A DNA stretch of 8,497 nt from Gammaproteobacteria bacterium (GTDB lineage Bacteria > Pseudomonadota > Gammaproteobacteria > Steroidobacterales > Steroidobacteraceae): NCBI GenBank assembly GCA_030040525.1, contig JASHTN010000390.1:1-8497 (forward strand), written 5' to 3'. Below the pieces are notes generated by a model. It worked only from the letters and a program-made list of their open reading frames with translations, was not told where the DNA came from and ran no database searches. The position numbers were made by a program, and so were the translations under genes. Each line of letters starts with the position of its first letter. Positions within the stretch are counted from its first letter, which is position 1. This document shows, piece by piece, positions 1-6,238 of the stretch.

Positions 1-420
1 GTGCAGCGTCCCGGCATCACCGGCCGAGAGCGCCGGGGCCTGCGCGCGGTCCGCGTCCGCCTCGAGCTCGGCGCTCGCGAAGGGGTCGATGCCGACGAGC
101 TCGAGCGTACGCTCGCCGACGGTTGCGTAACCTTCGAGCACCGGCGCGTACACCGGCTGCGGGCCGTCGGGCTCGAGGGCGTGGGTACGCAACCTCGCGT
201 ACAGCGCCTCGTCGACGCCGGCCGGTCCGCCGACGATCTGCGCGTCCGCCGCGCCGTTGACCGCTGCCAGCGACAGCTCGAAGGCGCGCCGCGCGCTCGC
301 CGTGGCGATCTCCACGGCGACGATCGTGCCGACTCCGAGGGCGAGACCGACGAGCGCGAGCGTCAGTTGCGCCGGGTGGCGCGCCAGGTACCTGACGCTC
401 GCCGTGCGCAGCGCGCTCAT
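1..420 (-). CDS. ABC transporter permease, FtsX/MacB-like, N-terminal part (runs off left edge)
   Basis: The first 140 codons are open from an ATG at 420 to the window edge, so the protein is partial. The N-terminus is a short basic stretch (MSALRTASVRYLARHP) followed by one strong hydrophobic helix at about residues 19-40 (QLTLALVGLALGVGTIVAVE). A soluble, probably periplasmic, segment follows with VNGAADAQIVGG at about residues 53-64. This arrangement, a first membrane helix and then a large extracytoplasmic domain, is typical of FtsX/MacB/LolE/YbbP-type permeases. The ATG overlaps the TGA of the upstream ATPase gene by one base (TGATG), so the two are almost certainly translationally coupled and form one transporter. 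Such transporters drive mechanotransmission or extraction of lipids, lipoproteins or peptides from the inner membrane. The substrate cannot be told from this fragment. Confidence 0.85.
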   Translation of the reverse strand, partial: MSALRTASVRYLARHPAQLTLALVGLALGVGTIVAVEIATASARRAFELSLAAVNGAADAQIVGGPAGVDEALYARLRTHALEPDGPQPVYAPVLEGYATVGERTLELVGIDPFASAELEADADRAQAPALSAGDAGTLH

Positions 421-1103
421 CAGGTGCCGCCGCCGCCCGACGGGTGCAGCCGGCCGGCGCGCAGCTCGAGGGTGCGGTTCGCAGCCCGCGCGAGCGCACC
501 GTCGTGGGTCACCATGACGAGCGTCGTGCCGCGCGCGCGCACCAGAGACAGCAGCAGCGGCAGCACCGCGCGCGCGCTCTCCTCGTCGAGGTTGCCGGTC
601 GGCTCGTCCGCGAGCAGCAGCCGCGGCTCGTGCACCAGTGCGCGCGCGATCGCCACCCGTTGCTGCTCGCCGCCCGAGAGCTGCTCGACCGCGCTGTGCG
701 CGCGCGCGCCGAGTCCGACTGCCGCGAGCACCTCCGCGACCCGCTGCCGCGCGGCGCGCGCGGCGACGCCGTTGAGCTCCAGCACCAGCCGCACGTTCTC
801 GGCCACATCGAGAGTCGGGATCAGGTTAAAGAACTGGTAGACGAAGCCGATATGCGCGCGGCGGAACAAGGTGCGCTCGGGCTCCGCCATCGCGGTCACT
901 TCCCGGCCGTCGATCGCCACGGTGCCCGCGTCCGCCCGGTCGATGCCGCTGATGAGGTTGAGGAGCGTCGACTTGCCCGAGCCGCTGCGCCCCGTGATGG
1001 CGATGCTCTCGCCGCTGCCGACATCCGCATTCAACCCGTCCAGCACCGGGTGCAGTACCTCGCCTTCGCGGAAGCTGCGGGAAAGTTGTCTGATCGTGAG
1101 CAC
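420..1103 (-). CDS. ABC transporter ATP-binding protein, LolD/MacB/YbbA family
   Basis: A complete 227-residue nucleotide-binding protein, the normal length for the family. All motifs are present: Walker A GRSGSGKST (38-46), Q-loop glutamine 90 in VYQFFNLIP, signature LSGGEQQR (142-149), Walker B LLLADEP (162-168) and H-loop His200 in VTHD. The VYQFFNLIPTL and LADEPTGNLD stretches are characteristic of the LolD/MacB/YbbA branch rather than of importers. It hydrolyses ATP on the cytoplasmic face to power the FtsX-like permease encoded directly downstream, whose start codon overlaps this stop. The start is a GTG at 1103. No ATG lies close by in this frame and no strong ribosome binding site is visible. 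It is divergent from the DUF2007 gene across about 73 bases. Family assignment is firm; the substrate is unknown. Confidence 0.95.
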   Translation of the reverse strand: MLTIRQLSRSFREGEVLHPVLDGLNADVGSGESIAITGRSGSGKSTLLNLISGIDRADAGTVAIDGREVTAMAEPERTLFRRAHIGFVYQFFNLIPTLDVAENVRLVLELNGVAARAARQRVAEVLAAVGLGARAHSAVEQLSGGEQQRVAIARALVHEPRLLLADEPTGNLDEESARAVLPLLLSLVRARGTTLVMVTHDGALARAANRTLELRAGRLHPSGGGGT

Positions 1104-1176
1104 GCCGGACGCCGTTCACGCTAAGCTGCGTACATTCAAAGACACGCCACTCTATCCTGCCGGTGGGGACGGCACG

Positions 1177-1455
1177 ATGTCAGAGACCTCCTCAGATACC
1201 CAATGGCGCCTCCTGATGACGGTGGCGGATGGGCCGACCGCCGCGGTGCTCGCCAGCATGCTGGAAGCCAACGGCCTCAGCGTACGCATCGCCTCCGATG
1301 CCGCCGTGCTGGGCCAGGCGGCGCCGGCGCGGCTCTACGTCTACGCGGAAGACTTGCGCCGCGCCGAGTCGCTGGTGGCAGCGGCCGGCAGCTTCACGGA
1401 CGAGGAGCTCGCCCGCCTGGCGACCGGCGAGGGCGCGGGCGACGAGCCGCCCTGA
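1177..1455 (+). CDS. DUF2007-type putative signal-transducing protein
   Basis: A 92-residue acidic protein starting at the ATG at 1177, with a modest purine-rich stretch (GGTGGGGA) about seven bases upstream. The core (WRLLMTVADGPTAAVLASMLEANGLSV, then LYVYAEDLRRAESLVAA) has the pattern of DUF2007: a short strand, a helix carrying the 'A..L...L...GI' register, and a second strand-helix unit with the 'V...D...A..LL' pattern. Members are small cytoplasmic proteins with a ferredoxin-like fold, annotated as putative signal transducers. No biochemical role is established. The tail is Glu/Gly-rich and dispensable-looking. The gene is divergent from the ABC operon and sits 66 bases upstream of the FKBP gene in the same direction. 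A GC-rich hairpin covers its stop codon. Confidence 0.8.
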   Translation: MSETSSDTQWRLLMTVADGPTAAVLASMLEANGLSVRIASDAAVLGQAAPARLYVYAEDLRRAESLVAAAGSFTDEELARLATGEGAGDEPP

Positions 1456-1465
1456 GCGGCGGCTC
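1444..1465 (+). terminator. GC-rich hairpin over the DUF2007 stop codon
   Basis: A perfect 8-bp inverted repeat, GAGCCGCC (1444-1451) and GGCGGCTC (1458-1465), surrounds a 6-base loop that contains the TGA stop. No T-run follows, so it is not a classical intrinsic terminator. It could attenuate read-through into the FKBP gene or protect the upstream message. The fold is certain on paper; the role is a guess. Confidence 0.35.
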
Positions 1466-1521
1466 TGGCACCGCTCCGCGCTATCGGCGACACTCTCACC
1501 TTTAAGCCCGAAGGGAAGCTC

Positions 1522-2385
1522 ATGCCATTGCCAGCGCCATACCGCAGCCGCAGAAGTCCCCTGACCGTCGAGCTCGCCGCCCTGGCCGCGCTCCTCGCCG
1601 TACCGGCGCTCGCGGCCGCGCAGCAGCCCGGGGCCGGTGCGGCGCAGCCTGCGAGTCCTGCCGCCGCGCCCGCCAAGCCGGCGCACTCGGGGACAGGCGC
1701 GGCCGGGAACTCCGGCAACACCGACAAGAAGAACGCCACCAGCTACAGTCTCGGCGTCTCGATGGGCGAGCAGCTGCGTCAGGCGCACGTCACGCCGGAG
1801 ATGGTGAACCCGGTCCGGCTCGGCCAGGGCGTGCGCGATGGGCTCTCCGGCAAGGCAACCCTGACGCCGGCCGATCAGGCCAGCATCCGCGAGCTCATCA
1901 CCTCGGCCGTCGTCACCGTCGCCGACGCCAATCACCGCAAGGCCGCCGCGTTCCTCGACGAGAACGGCAAGAAGCCCGGCGTGGTCACGACCGCGAGCGG
2001 ACTCGAGTACACCGTGGTCAACGCCGGCAGCGGCGACTCGCCCAAGGCGACTGACGAGGTGACGGTGAACTACCGCGGCACGCTGCTTGACGGCACCGAG
2101 TTCGACAGCTCCTACAAGCGCGGCGAGCCGGCGACTTTCGAGGTCGATCGCGTCATCCCCGGCTGGACCGAGGCGCTGCAGCTGATGAAGCCGGGCAGCA
2201 AGTACAAGCTCTTCATTCCGCCGAGGCTCGCCTACGACATGCGCTCGCCGCCGACCATACCGCCGGGGTCGATGCTGATCTTCGACGTCGAGCTGATCGG
2301 CGTGAAGGCGCCCTCGCCGGTCCCGCCGCCGGTGCACATGAACCCCACGCCGCCGGCGCCGCAGGCACCGCCGCCCAAGCCCTAA
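1522..2385 (+). CDS. Secreted FKBP-type peptidyl-prolyl cis-trans isomerase (FkpA/Mip-like)
   Basis: A 287-residue protein starting at an ATG preceded by GAAGGGAAG, a usable ribosome binding site. Residues 1-33 are a signal peptide: Arg-rich start, hydrophobic core LAALAALLAVPALAAA, likely cleavage after Ala33. A low-complexity Ala/Pro/Gly linker follows (34-65), then a helical FKBP_N-type region (about 72-150) that in FkpA and Mip provides dimerisation. The FKBP catalytic domain is at about 160-262. Active-site aromatic and hydrophobic residues are conserved: Tyr184, Phe194, Asp195, Val211, Ile212, Trp215, Tyr238 and Phe254. The loop after Tyr238 reads DMRSPPTIPPGS instead of the usual Gly-rich form. 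A Pro-rich tail (about 263-287) follows the domain. It should act as a periplasmic folding catalyst and chaperone. Its stop lies 12 bases from the convergent DUF486 stop. Confidence 0.93.
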   Translation: MPLPAPYRSRRSPLTVELAALAALLAVPALAAAQQPGAGAAQPASPAAAPAKPAHSGTGAAGNSGNTDKKNATSYSLGVSMGEQLRQAHVTPEMVNPVRLGQGVRDGLSGKATLTPADQASIRELITSAVVTVADANHRKAAAFLDENGKKPGVVTTASGLEYTVVNAGSGDSPKATDEVTVNYRGTLLDGTEFDSSYKRGEPATFEVDRVIPGWTEALQLMKPGSKYKLFIPPRLAYDMRSPPTIPPGSMLIFDVELIGVKAPSPVPPPVHMNPTPPAPQAPPPKP

Positions 2386-2397
2386 CGACCGCGGAGC

Positions 2398-2751
2398 TCA
2401 CACGCGCCCCGAGGAGCGGAAGACGAAATACACCGCCCCGAGGATGCACAGCGCCGCCCACAGGTAGTCGAGCCTGAGCGGCTTGTGCATGTAGAGCACC
2501 GCGAACGGCACGAACACGGTGAGGGTGATGATCTCCTGCAGGATCTTCAGCTGCGGGAGCGTGAGCTGCGTGTAGCCGATGCGGTTGGCGGGCACCTGCA
2601 GCAGGTACTCGAAGAAGGCGATGCCCCAGCTGGCGATCGCCGCCACGTACCAGGGGCGCGCGGAGAGATTCCTGAGGTGCGCGTACCAGGCGAAGGTCAT
2701 GAAGACGTTCGACCCGATGAGCAGGAGCGTCGTCGCGAGGAGGACCCTCAT
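2398..2751 (-). CDS. DUF486 family small membrane protein (DMT-like)
   Basis: A 117-residue protein with four likely membrane helices: about residues 2-20 (RVLLATTLLLIGSNVFMTFAW), 33-50 (VAAIASWGIAFFEYLLQV), 70-88 (EIITLTVFVPFAVLYM) and 95-111 (YLWAALCILGAVYFVF). The stretches SNVFMTFAWYAHL, SWGIAFFEYLLQVPANRIGY and LKILQEIITLTVF are hallmark DUF486 sequences. The family is distantly related to small drug/metabolite transporters, but its substrate is not known. The reading frame is open to 2817, but I chose the ATG at 2751: it gives the family length, begins right at the first helix, and avoids overlap with the decarboxylase gene that ends at 2786. It is last in the minus-strand run after the decarboxylase, with a 34-base gap. 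Confidence 0.9.
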   Translation of the reverse strand: MRVLLATTLLLIGSNVFMTFAWYAHLRNLSARPWYVAAIASWGIAFFEYLLQVPANRIGYTQLTLPQLKILQEIITLTVFVPFAVLYMHKPLRLDYLWAALCILGAVYFVFRSSGRV

Positions 2752-2785
2752 CGCGTGCCCGGCCCGGCCGGCGGCGGCCGCCGCC

Positions 2786-3961
2786 TCACGGCAGGGTCTC
2801 CACCACGCCGCTGCCATCGCCGCGGCGGGTGTTGACCGCCACCACGGTCGCGCGGGGGAAGAAGTTGAAGTCGGTGGCGCTCGCCCAGGTGTAGGCGCCC
2901 ATGGCGCGCCCGACGATCAGATCGCCCTCTTTCAGCTTCGGCAGCATGAGGTTCTCCGCGATCACGTCGATGCTGTCGCACGTCGGGCCGGCGAGCACCG
3001 CCGGCAGGAGCTCGCCGCCTTCGCGCAACGGCACCACCGGGTAGCGCGCGTGATCGAAGAGCTGGCCGCTGTAGGAGCCGTACAGACCATCGTCGAGGTA
3101 GTACCACCAGTGTCCCTCGCGCTGCGCGCGTCCCATGACGGAGGCGACCGCGACCGCGGCCGGCCCCACGATGTAGCGCCCCGGCTCGGCGATCACGCGC
3201 ACGCGCTGCGGCAGCTTCGCGATTGCCGCGCGCAGCGGTGCGCAGAAGCGGCCGATGTCCTGCACCCGCCGGGCGTAGTCGATCGGAAAGCCGCCGCCGA
3301 TGTCGAGCGTATCGAAGGCTCCGAGCCGTTCGCGGCGCGCCGCCGCCATGAGCCGTGTGCAGGCCTCCAGCGCCTCGACGTGCTTGGTCGCATCCGGGGT
3401 CTGCGAGCCGACGTGAAACGACAGGCCGCGCACGCCGATGCCGAGCTCCGCGGCGCCGCGCGCCAGCGGTAGCACGGCCTCCGGATCGCAGCCGAATTTG
3501 CGCGACAGGTCGCACACCGCCCCGGGCGAGCGGAACGACACCCGCAGCAGCAGCTCGACCTCGCCCGCACAGCGCGCGAACTTTCGCACCTCGTCGGGAT
3601 TGTCCGCGACGAAGGTGCGCACGCCGAACTCGAGCGCGTTGGCGATGTCGGCGGCGCGCTTGATCGGGTGGCTATGGATGCAGCGCGCGGGGTCGACACC
3701 GAGCCGCGCGGCGAGCTGCACCTCGCCGCTGGTGGCGAGATCGAGAAAGCCGCCCTCCTCGATCACCGTGCGCACCACCGCCGGATGCGGCATGGGCTTC
3801 AGGGCGTAGTGCAGGTTGACGCGCGGCAAGGCGCGCTTCAGCTTGCGGTACTGCGCACGCACGCGCGCGCAATCGAGGATCAGCAGCGGCGAGCCGAACT
3901 CCCGCACCAGGCGCCGGATCTCTGCGGGCTCGAACGGATCGATGATTCGGGCGCGGCGCAC
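2786..3961 (-). CDS. Fold-III PLP-dependent decarboxylase, probable ornithine decarboxylase
   Basis: A 391-residue enzyme of the eukaryotic-type ornithine/diaminopimelate/arginine decarboxylase superfamily (alanine-racemase fold). An N-terminal PLP barrel carries Lys55 in HYALKPMPHP (Schiff-base lysine), HVGSQ at 183-187, the phosphate-binding IGGGFP at 221-226 and EPGRY at 259-263. The C-terminal beta domain has YYLDDGLYGSYSG (287-299) and GPTCDSID (325-332), where Cys328 and Asp329 correspond to the shared active-site Cys-Asp of ornithine decarboxylases. The DDGLYGS and GPTCDSxD forms favour ornithine (or ornithine/lysine) over diaminopimelate. The expected reaction is L-ornithine to putrescine plus CO2 in the cytoplasm, with a dimer sharing active sites. 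The start is a GTG with no visible Shine-Dalgarno, immediately behind an 8-bp inverted repeat. It lies 32 bases after the sua5 stop. Exact substrate is inferred. Confidence 0.9.
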   Translation of the reverse strand: MRRARIIDPFEPAEIRRLVREFGSPLLILDCARVRAQYRKLKRALPRVNLHYALKPMPHPAVVRTVIEEGGFLDLATSGEVQLAARLGVDPARCIHSHPIKRAADIANALEFGVRTFVADNPDEVRKFARCAGEVELLLRVSFRSPGAVCDLSRKFGCDPEAVLPLARGAAELGIGVRGLSFHVGSQTPDATKHVEALEACTRLMAAARRERLGAFDTLDIGGGFPIDYARRVQDIGRFCAPLRAAIAKLPQRVRVIAEPGRYIVGPAAVAVASVMGRAQREGHWWYYLDDGLYGSYSGQLFDHARYPVVPLREGGELLPAVLAGPTCDSIDVIAENLMLPKLKEGDLIVGRAMGAYTWASATDFNFFPRATVVAVNTRRGDGSGVVETLP

Positions 3962-3989
3962 CGGCGCTGAGTCTGCGGCAGAGCGCCGG
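3961..3989 (-). promoter_or_regulatory. Inverted repeat abutting the decarboxylase start codon
   Basis: A perfect 8-bp inverted repeat, CCGGCGCT (3961-3968) and AGCGCCGG (3982-3989), is separated by 13 bases. It fills almost the whole sua5-decarboxylase gap, and its last base on the minus strand is the G of the GTG start. In mRNA it would fold exactly where ribosomes must bind. It has no T-run after it on the minus strand, so it is not a standard terminator for sua5. Translational control or transcript processing is possible; chance in GC-rich DNA is also possible. Confidence 0.35.
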
Positions 3990-3993
3990 TCTT

Positions 3994-5016
3994 CTACGGC
4001 AGCACCGCGCGGGTGCCGGTGGTGCCGTCGTCGCTTTCCGCGATGCTGGTCGCGGCCTTGAGCAGGCGGTCGCGAACCGCGTCCCAGCGTTCGCCCTCAG
4101 GCACGTCCTGCACCAGGATCCGCTGACAGCCGCCGCGATCGAGCGCGCGCAGGTTGTTGTAGAGGTCGCGGCTGTAGCTCTCCGGTTTGCGCCCGGCGTT
4201 GATCCAGGTGACGTACTTGTGCGAGCGCAGCGGCAGGCGCTGCGCGAGCACCGCGATGCGCCGTCCGCCGGCGGAGGCCGCATCGGCCTGCGCGTCGATC
4301 TCCCCCGCGGGCACGATGGTCATGGGGGTCAGCGGTGCGTAGTGGGTCGGTGAGCTGCCGGGCACGCGCGGCGACTCCCCGGCGGCGCCGATCAGCACCT
4401 CGCCGACCACCTGGCGGATCTGCGCCGCGGTGACGCTGCCCGGACGCAGCAGCCGGATATTGGCGCCTTCGAACGACACGATGGTCGACTCGAGCCCGAT
4501 CTGGCACTCCCCGCCGTCGAGAATGATGCGCACCGCATCGCCGAGTTCCTCGCGCACGTGCTCGGCGCGGGTCGGGGAGAGCCGGCCATAGCGGTTCGCG
4601 GAGGGGGCGGCGATGCCGCCGCCGAAGGCGGTCAGCAGCTGCTGCGCCATCGGGTGGGCGGGCACACGGATCGCGATCGTGTCCTGCCCGCCGGTCACGA
4701 CGTCGTGCACCTGAGGCGCGCGCGGCATCACCAGGGTCAGGGGTCCGGGCCAGAAGCTCTCGGCGAGCCGCGTGGCCGCTTGCGGCACCTCACGCACCCA
4801 GCGGTGCAGGAACCGCGGGCTGTCGAGGTGCACGATCACCGGGTGGGCGGCGGGCCGCCCCTTGGCCGCGAAGATCTTGCGCACCGCGGCGGGGTTCTGG
4901 GCGTTCGCGCCGAGCCCGTACACGGTCTCGGTGGGAAAGGCGACCAGCTCGCCGTCGCGCAGCGCCTGCACGGCGGTCTCGATCTCGACCTGGGTGGCTC
5001 TGACGGCTCGGGCCAT
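3994..5016 (-). CDS. sua5: L-threonylcarbamoyladenylate synthase, Sua5 two-domain type
   Basis: A 340-residue enzyme that makes threonylcarbamoyl-AMP from threonine, bicarbonate and ATP, the first step of tRNA t6A37 modification in the cytoplasm. The N-terminal YrdC/TsaC domain (about 8-205) shows FPTETVYGLGANA (27-39), KIFAAKGRPAAHPVIVH (47-63), a SANRYGRLSPT segment, STIV and LRPG. A linker with VPGSSPTHYAPL, matching the Sua5 'PGM..HYAP' signature, leads to a C-terminal Sua5 domain of about 110 residues. Length and linker make this Sua5 rather than short TsaC. The ATG at 5016 is well supported: an in-frame TAG lies 18 bases upstream and no other ATG intervenes. No Shine-Dalgarno is visible, but an extended -10 promoter sits just upstream. 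It is the first gene of the minus-strand run with the decarboxylase and DUF486 genes. Confidence 0.95.
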   Translation of the reverse strand: MARAVRATQVEIETAVQALRDGELVAFPTETVYGLGANAQNPAAVRKIFAAKGRPAAHPVIVHLDSPRFLHRWVREVPQAATRLAESFWPGPLTLVMPRAPQVHDVVTGGQDTIAIRVPAHPMAQQLLTAFGGGIAAPSANRYGRLSPTRAEHVREELGDAVRIILDGGECQIGLESTIVSFEGANIRLLRPGSVTAAQIRQVVGEVLIGAAGESPRVPGSSPTHYAPLTPMTIVPAGEIDAQADAASAGGRRIAVLAQRLPLRSHKYVTWINAGRKPESYSRDLYNNLRALDRGGCQRILVQDVPEGERWDAVRDRLLKAATSIAESDDGTTGTRAVLP

Positions 5017-5028
5017 AGGAGTGGACGA

Positions 5029-5037
5029 ATTCTAGCA
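5029..5037 (-). promoter_or_regulatory. Candidate extended -10 promoter element of sua5
   Basis: On the minus strand this reads TGCTAGAAT: a TGn extension followed by a hexamer matching TATAAT at five of six bases. No convincing -35 box lies 16-18 bases upstream, as expected for an extended -10 promoter. Transcription would begin about seven bases later, giving a leader of only about six bases before the sua5 ATG, i.e. a nearly leaderless message. This fits the absence of a Shine-Dalgarno. Confidence 0.4.
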
Positions 5038-5040
5038 AGC

Positions 5041-5095
5041 CGCAGGCGACAGCTACCTGCGTGTTGCGGTAAAGCATCAGCTGACGCGCATGCGC
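5041..5095. other. Sua5 upstream spacer with a small hairpin and a palindrome
   Basis: Between the sua5 start and the relaxase remnant there is no gene of its own. It contains a 6-bp inverted repeat, CGCAGG (5041-5046) and CCTGCG (5056-5061) with a 9-base loop, and a perfect 10-bp palindrome GCGCATGCGC (5086-5095). Either could be an operator for sua5 or a scar of the adjoining mobile DNA. Neither has supporting context. Confidence 0.25.
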
Positions 5096-5134
5096 TTGTT
5101 GTCCAAGGGGCTTGTCGGTCCCGGGGGCGGCTGG

Positions 5135-5567
5135 TTTCTGGTGACCAAGGCGCAGGGCGCGACTGCCGAGCGGCGACCGCACGTCCGTCCTTGCCACCTC
5201 CCACTACGACCGCCACGCGACCTACGTCCCGCTTTCCCGGCACCGTCACTCCACCGAAGTCTTGTACGCCGCGGAGGATTTTCAGCTGCCTTGGGCCAGA
5301 AAAGGTCTCGCGCCGGCACGCGGACCTTCGCGAGCAGAAGCTCGTCAGCGCTTCCTGGACGTGCTCTCGTGCGCCCGGCCGAAGGAGCTCGCCCAAGACT
5401 ATCTCGACCGCGAGCCGACGCTCACGATGGAGACACTCGAAGCCGCCCAGCAACACGCCGCGGAGCAGTGGCTCACGAACCATCACGCCGGCGAGTTCGC
5501 CAGGTCGCATGCAGCTGGCGCCGACCACCGCTCGCCCGAGCTCGACGGCCAAGATTTGAATCTGTAG
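5135..5567 (+). pseudogene. Conjugative relaxase/helicase (TraA/MobA type), decayed C-terminal fragment
   Basis: Two frames must be joined to read this remnant. Up to about 5185 one frame gives LVTKAQGATAERRPHV (helicase motif V, normally TIHKAQGAT). From about 5186 another frame gives VLATSHYDRHATYVPLSRHR, helicase motif VI of SF1/UvrD-like modules in TraA-type relaxases, followed by LYAAEDF and a helical tail (CARPKELAQDYLDRE) that ends at a TAG at 5565-5567. The frames differ because CGTC is duplicated in tandem (5182-5189). Removing one copy restores HVLATSHYDRH across the join. The nickase domain, motif I and the rest of the N-terminus are absent, and motif V lacks two residues, so the gene is dead. 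The intact enzyme would nick and unwind plasmid or element DNA during conjugation. It marks past insertion of a conjugative or mobilisable element beside sua5. Family call is from motifs only. Confidence 0.7.
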
Positions 5568-5599
5568 TGACTCTGAAATCCGCCCGGATTTGGGTCCGA

Positions 5600-5990
5600 T
5601 GGCTGCTGGACAGGCCCAGAATCGAGCGCCCTCTCTCTCAGCTGCAGTCGCGACATCCAAGCCCTTCTGCTCCAGTAAGTTGATTACTTTCTGTCTCCAT
5701 TCGGACTGCGGCGGATCAGGAATAGGACCGTGTCGGAGTACGGTTAATATAGTCGCTCCGTTGCGAGCGATGGGGATTTTGGGATCCGCGCCCGCTACTA
5801 ACAGCTCGTACGCGATGTCAAATTTTTGATTTTCGATAGCAAGGGCAAGCGGGGTGTGGAGTTGACCCGCTTTCGTGGACACCTCAACGTTGGATATTGG
5901 AGGGTTCCGCCACCAATAGCACTCCGAGCCGCTTCGGCCAGGACATCGGTTGTAACGCTGCCTTCCACCCACTCCTTGGAACTGCAGCAT
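5600..5990 (-). pseudogene. Ankyrin-repeat protein gene, damaged, third gene after the orphan Rhs tip
   Basis: From about 5907 down to about 5628 the minus strand encodes clear ankyrin-type sequence: HTPLALAIENQKFDIAYELL followed by VAGADPKI, then a second helical unit (QKVINLLEQKGLDV). The likely start is the ATG at 5990, which overlaps the TGA of the preceding membrane-protein gene (TGATG). Right after it the frame yields an Arg/Cys/Trp-rich segment (GGRQRYNRCPGRSGSECYWW), while the next frame gives EWVEGSVTTDVLAEAARSA, which looks like real protein. Two compensating indels near 5975 and 5905-5915 would explain this. No natural stop follows: the frame continues antisense through the relaxase remnant, so the 3' end is probably lost at the junction near 5570-5620. 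Ankyrin proteins next to Rhs loci are often proposed partners or immunity proteins. Alternatively it may be an intact gene with an odd N-terminus. Confidence 0.6.
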
Positions 5991-6238
5991 CAGTGTCGTC
6001 GATCCTTTCCTCGCTTCATTAGCGGCAGCGAAACTGTATACCAGAACATCGCTCCGCCTACGGCTCCAAATGCAGCCCAGACAACCGCGAGATAGAACGC
6101 CCATGCAACAGTCAAAGTGCCCTGCGAGTAGTTCTGAGACAAAAAAATAAAAAACCCCGGCAAAGAAAAGGCCGCCTCAAACAACGCGATGTGCCCCTTC
6201 AGCGAGGAGCTTCCCCACTTCATAAAATTCATGGGCAT
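5990..6238 (-). CDS. Small two-helix membrane protein, putative immunity/partner of the orphan Rhs tip
   Basis: An 82-residue hydrophobic protein with two likely membrane segments: about residues 17-40 (HIALFEAAFSLPGFFIFLSQ) and about 43-76 (LTVAWAFYLAVVWAAFGAVG, then MFWYTVSLPLM), possibly two closely spaced helices. It ends in a basic tail KRGKDRRH. Three in-frame starts exist: 6238, 6232 and 6223. The one at 6232 overlaps the stop of the orphan tip as ATGA, the classic coupled toxin-immunity arrangement. It is followed by the ankyrin gene through a TGATG overlap, so the three reading frames form one tightly coupled unit. I do not recognise a family. An immunity role is inferred from position and from the hydrophobic nature of the cognate tip. 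It could be an unrelated small membrane protein. Confidence 0.6.
   Translation of the reverse strand: MPMNFMKWGSSSLKGHIALFEAAFSLPGFFIFLSQNYSQGTLTVAWAFYLAVVWAAFGAVGGAMFWYTVSLPLMKRGKDRRH

Noticed and set aside
1..840. Long plus-strand open frame of 279 codons
   Set aside because: It is antisense to the ABC permease and ATPase genes, whose motifs are unmistakable; its translation is Arg/Ala/Ser-rich GC shadow without domains.
1192..2337. Minus-strand open frame of 381 codons opposite DUF2007 and the FKBP gene
   Set aside because: Translation is Arg/Gly/His-rich low complexity, spans two well-supported genes on the other strand, and shows no motif.
5086..5095. 10-bp palindrome GCGCATGCGC as an operator
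   Set aside because: Short palindromes are common in GC-rich DNA, and no second copy or adjacent regulator gene supports it.
4558..5559. Plus-strand open frame of 333 codons across the sua5 start
   Set aside because: The first half is antisense to sua5 and the second half is in the wrong frame for the relaxase remnant.
4836..5600. Continuation of the ankyrin frame to give a 385-422 residue protein
   Set aside because: Below about 5600 the translation is antisense to the relaxase remnant and sua5, Arg-rich and featureless. Only the part above about 5600 has ankyrin character.
6120..6180. A-rich run near 6141-6158 as an intrinsic terminator
   Set aside because: It lies inside the small membrane-protein gene, encodes Phe-rich helix sequence, and has no matching stem before it.
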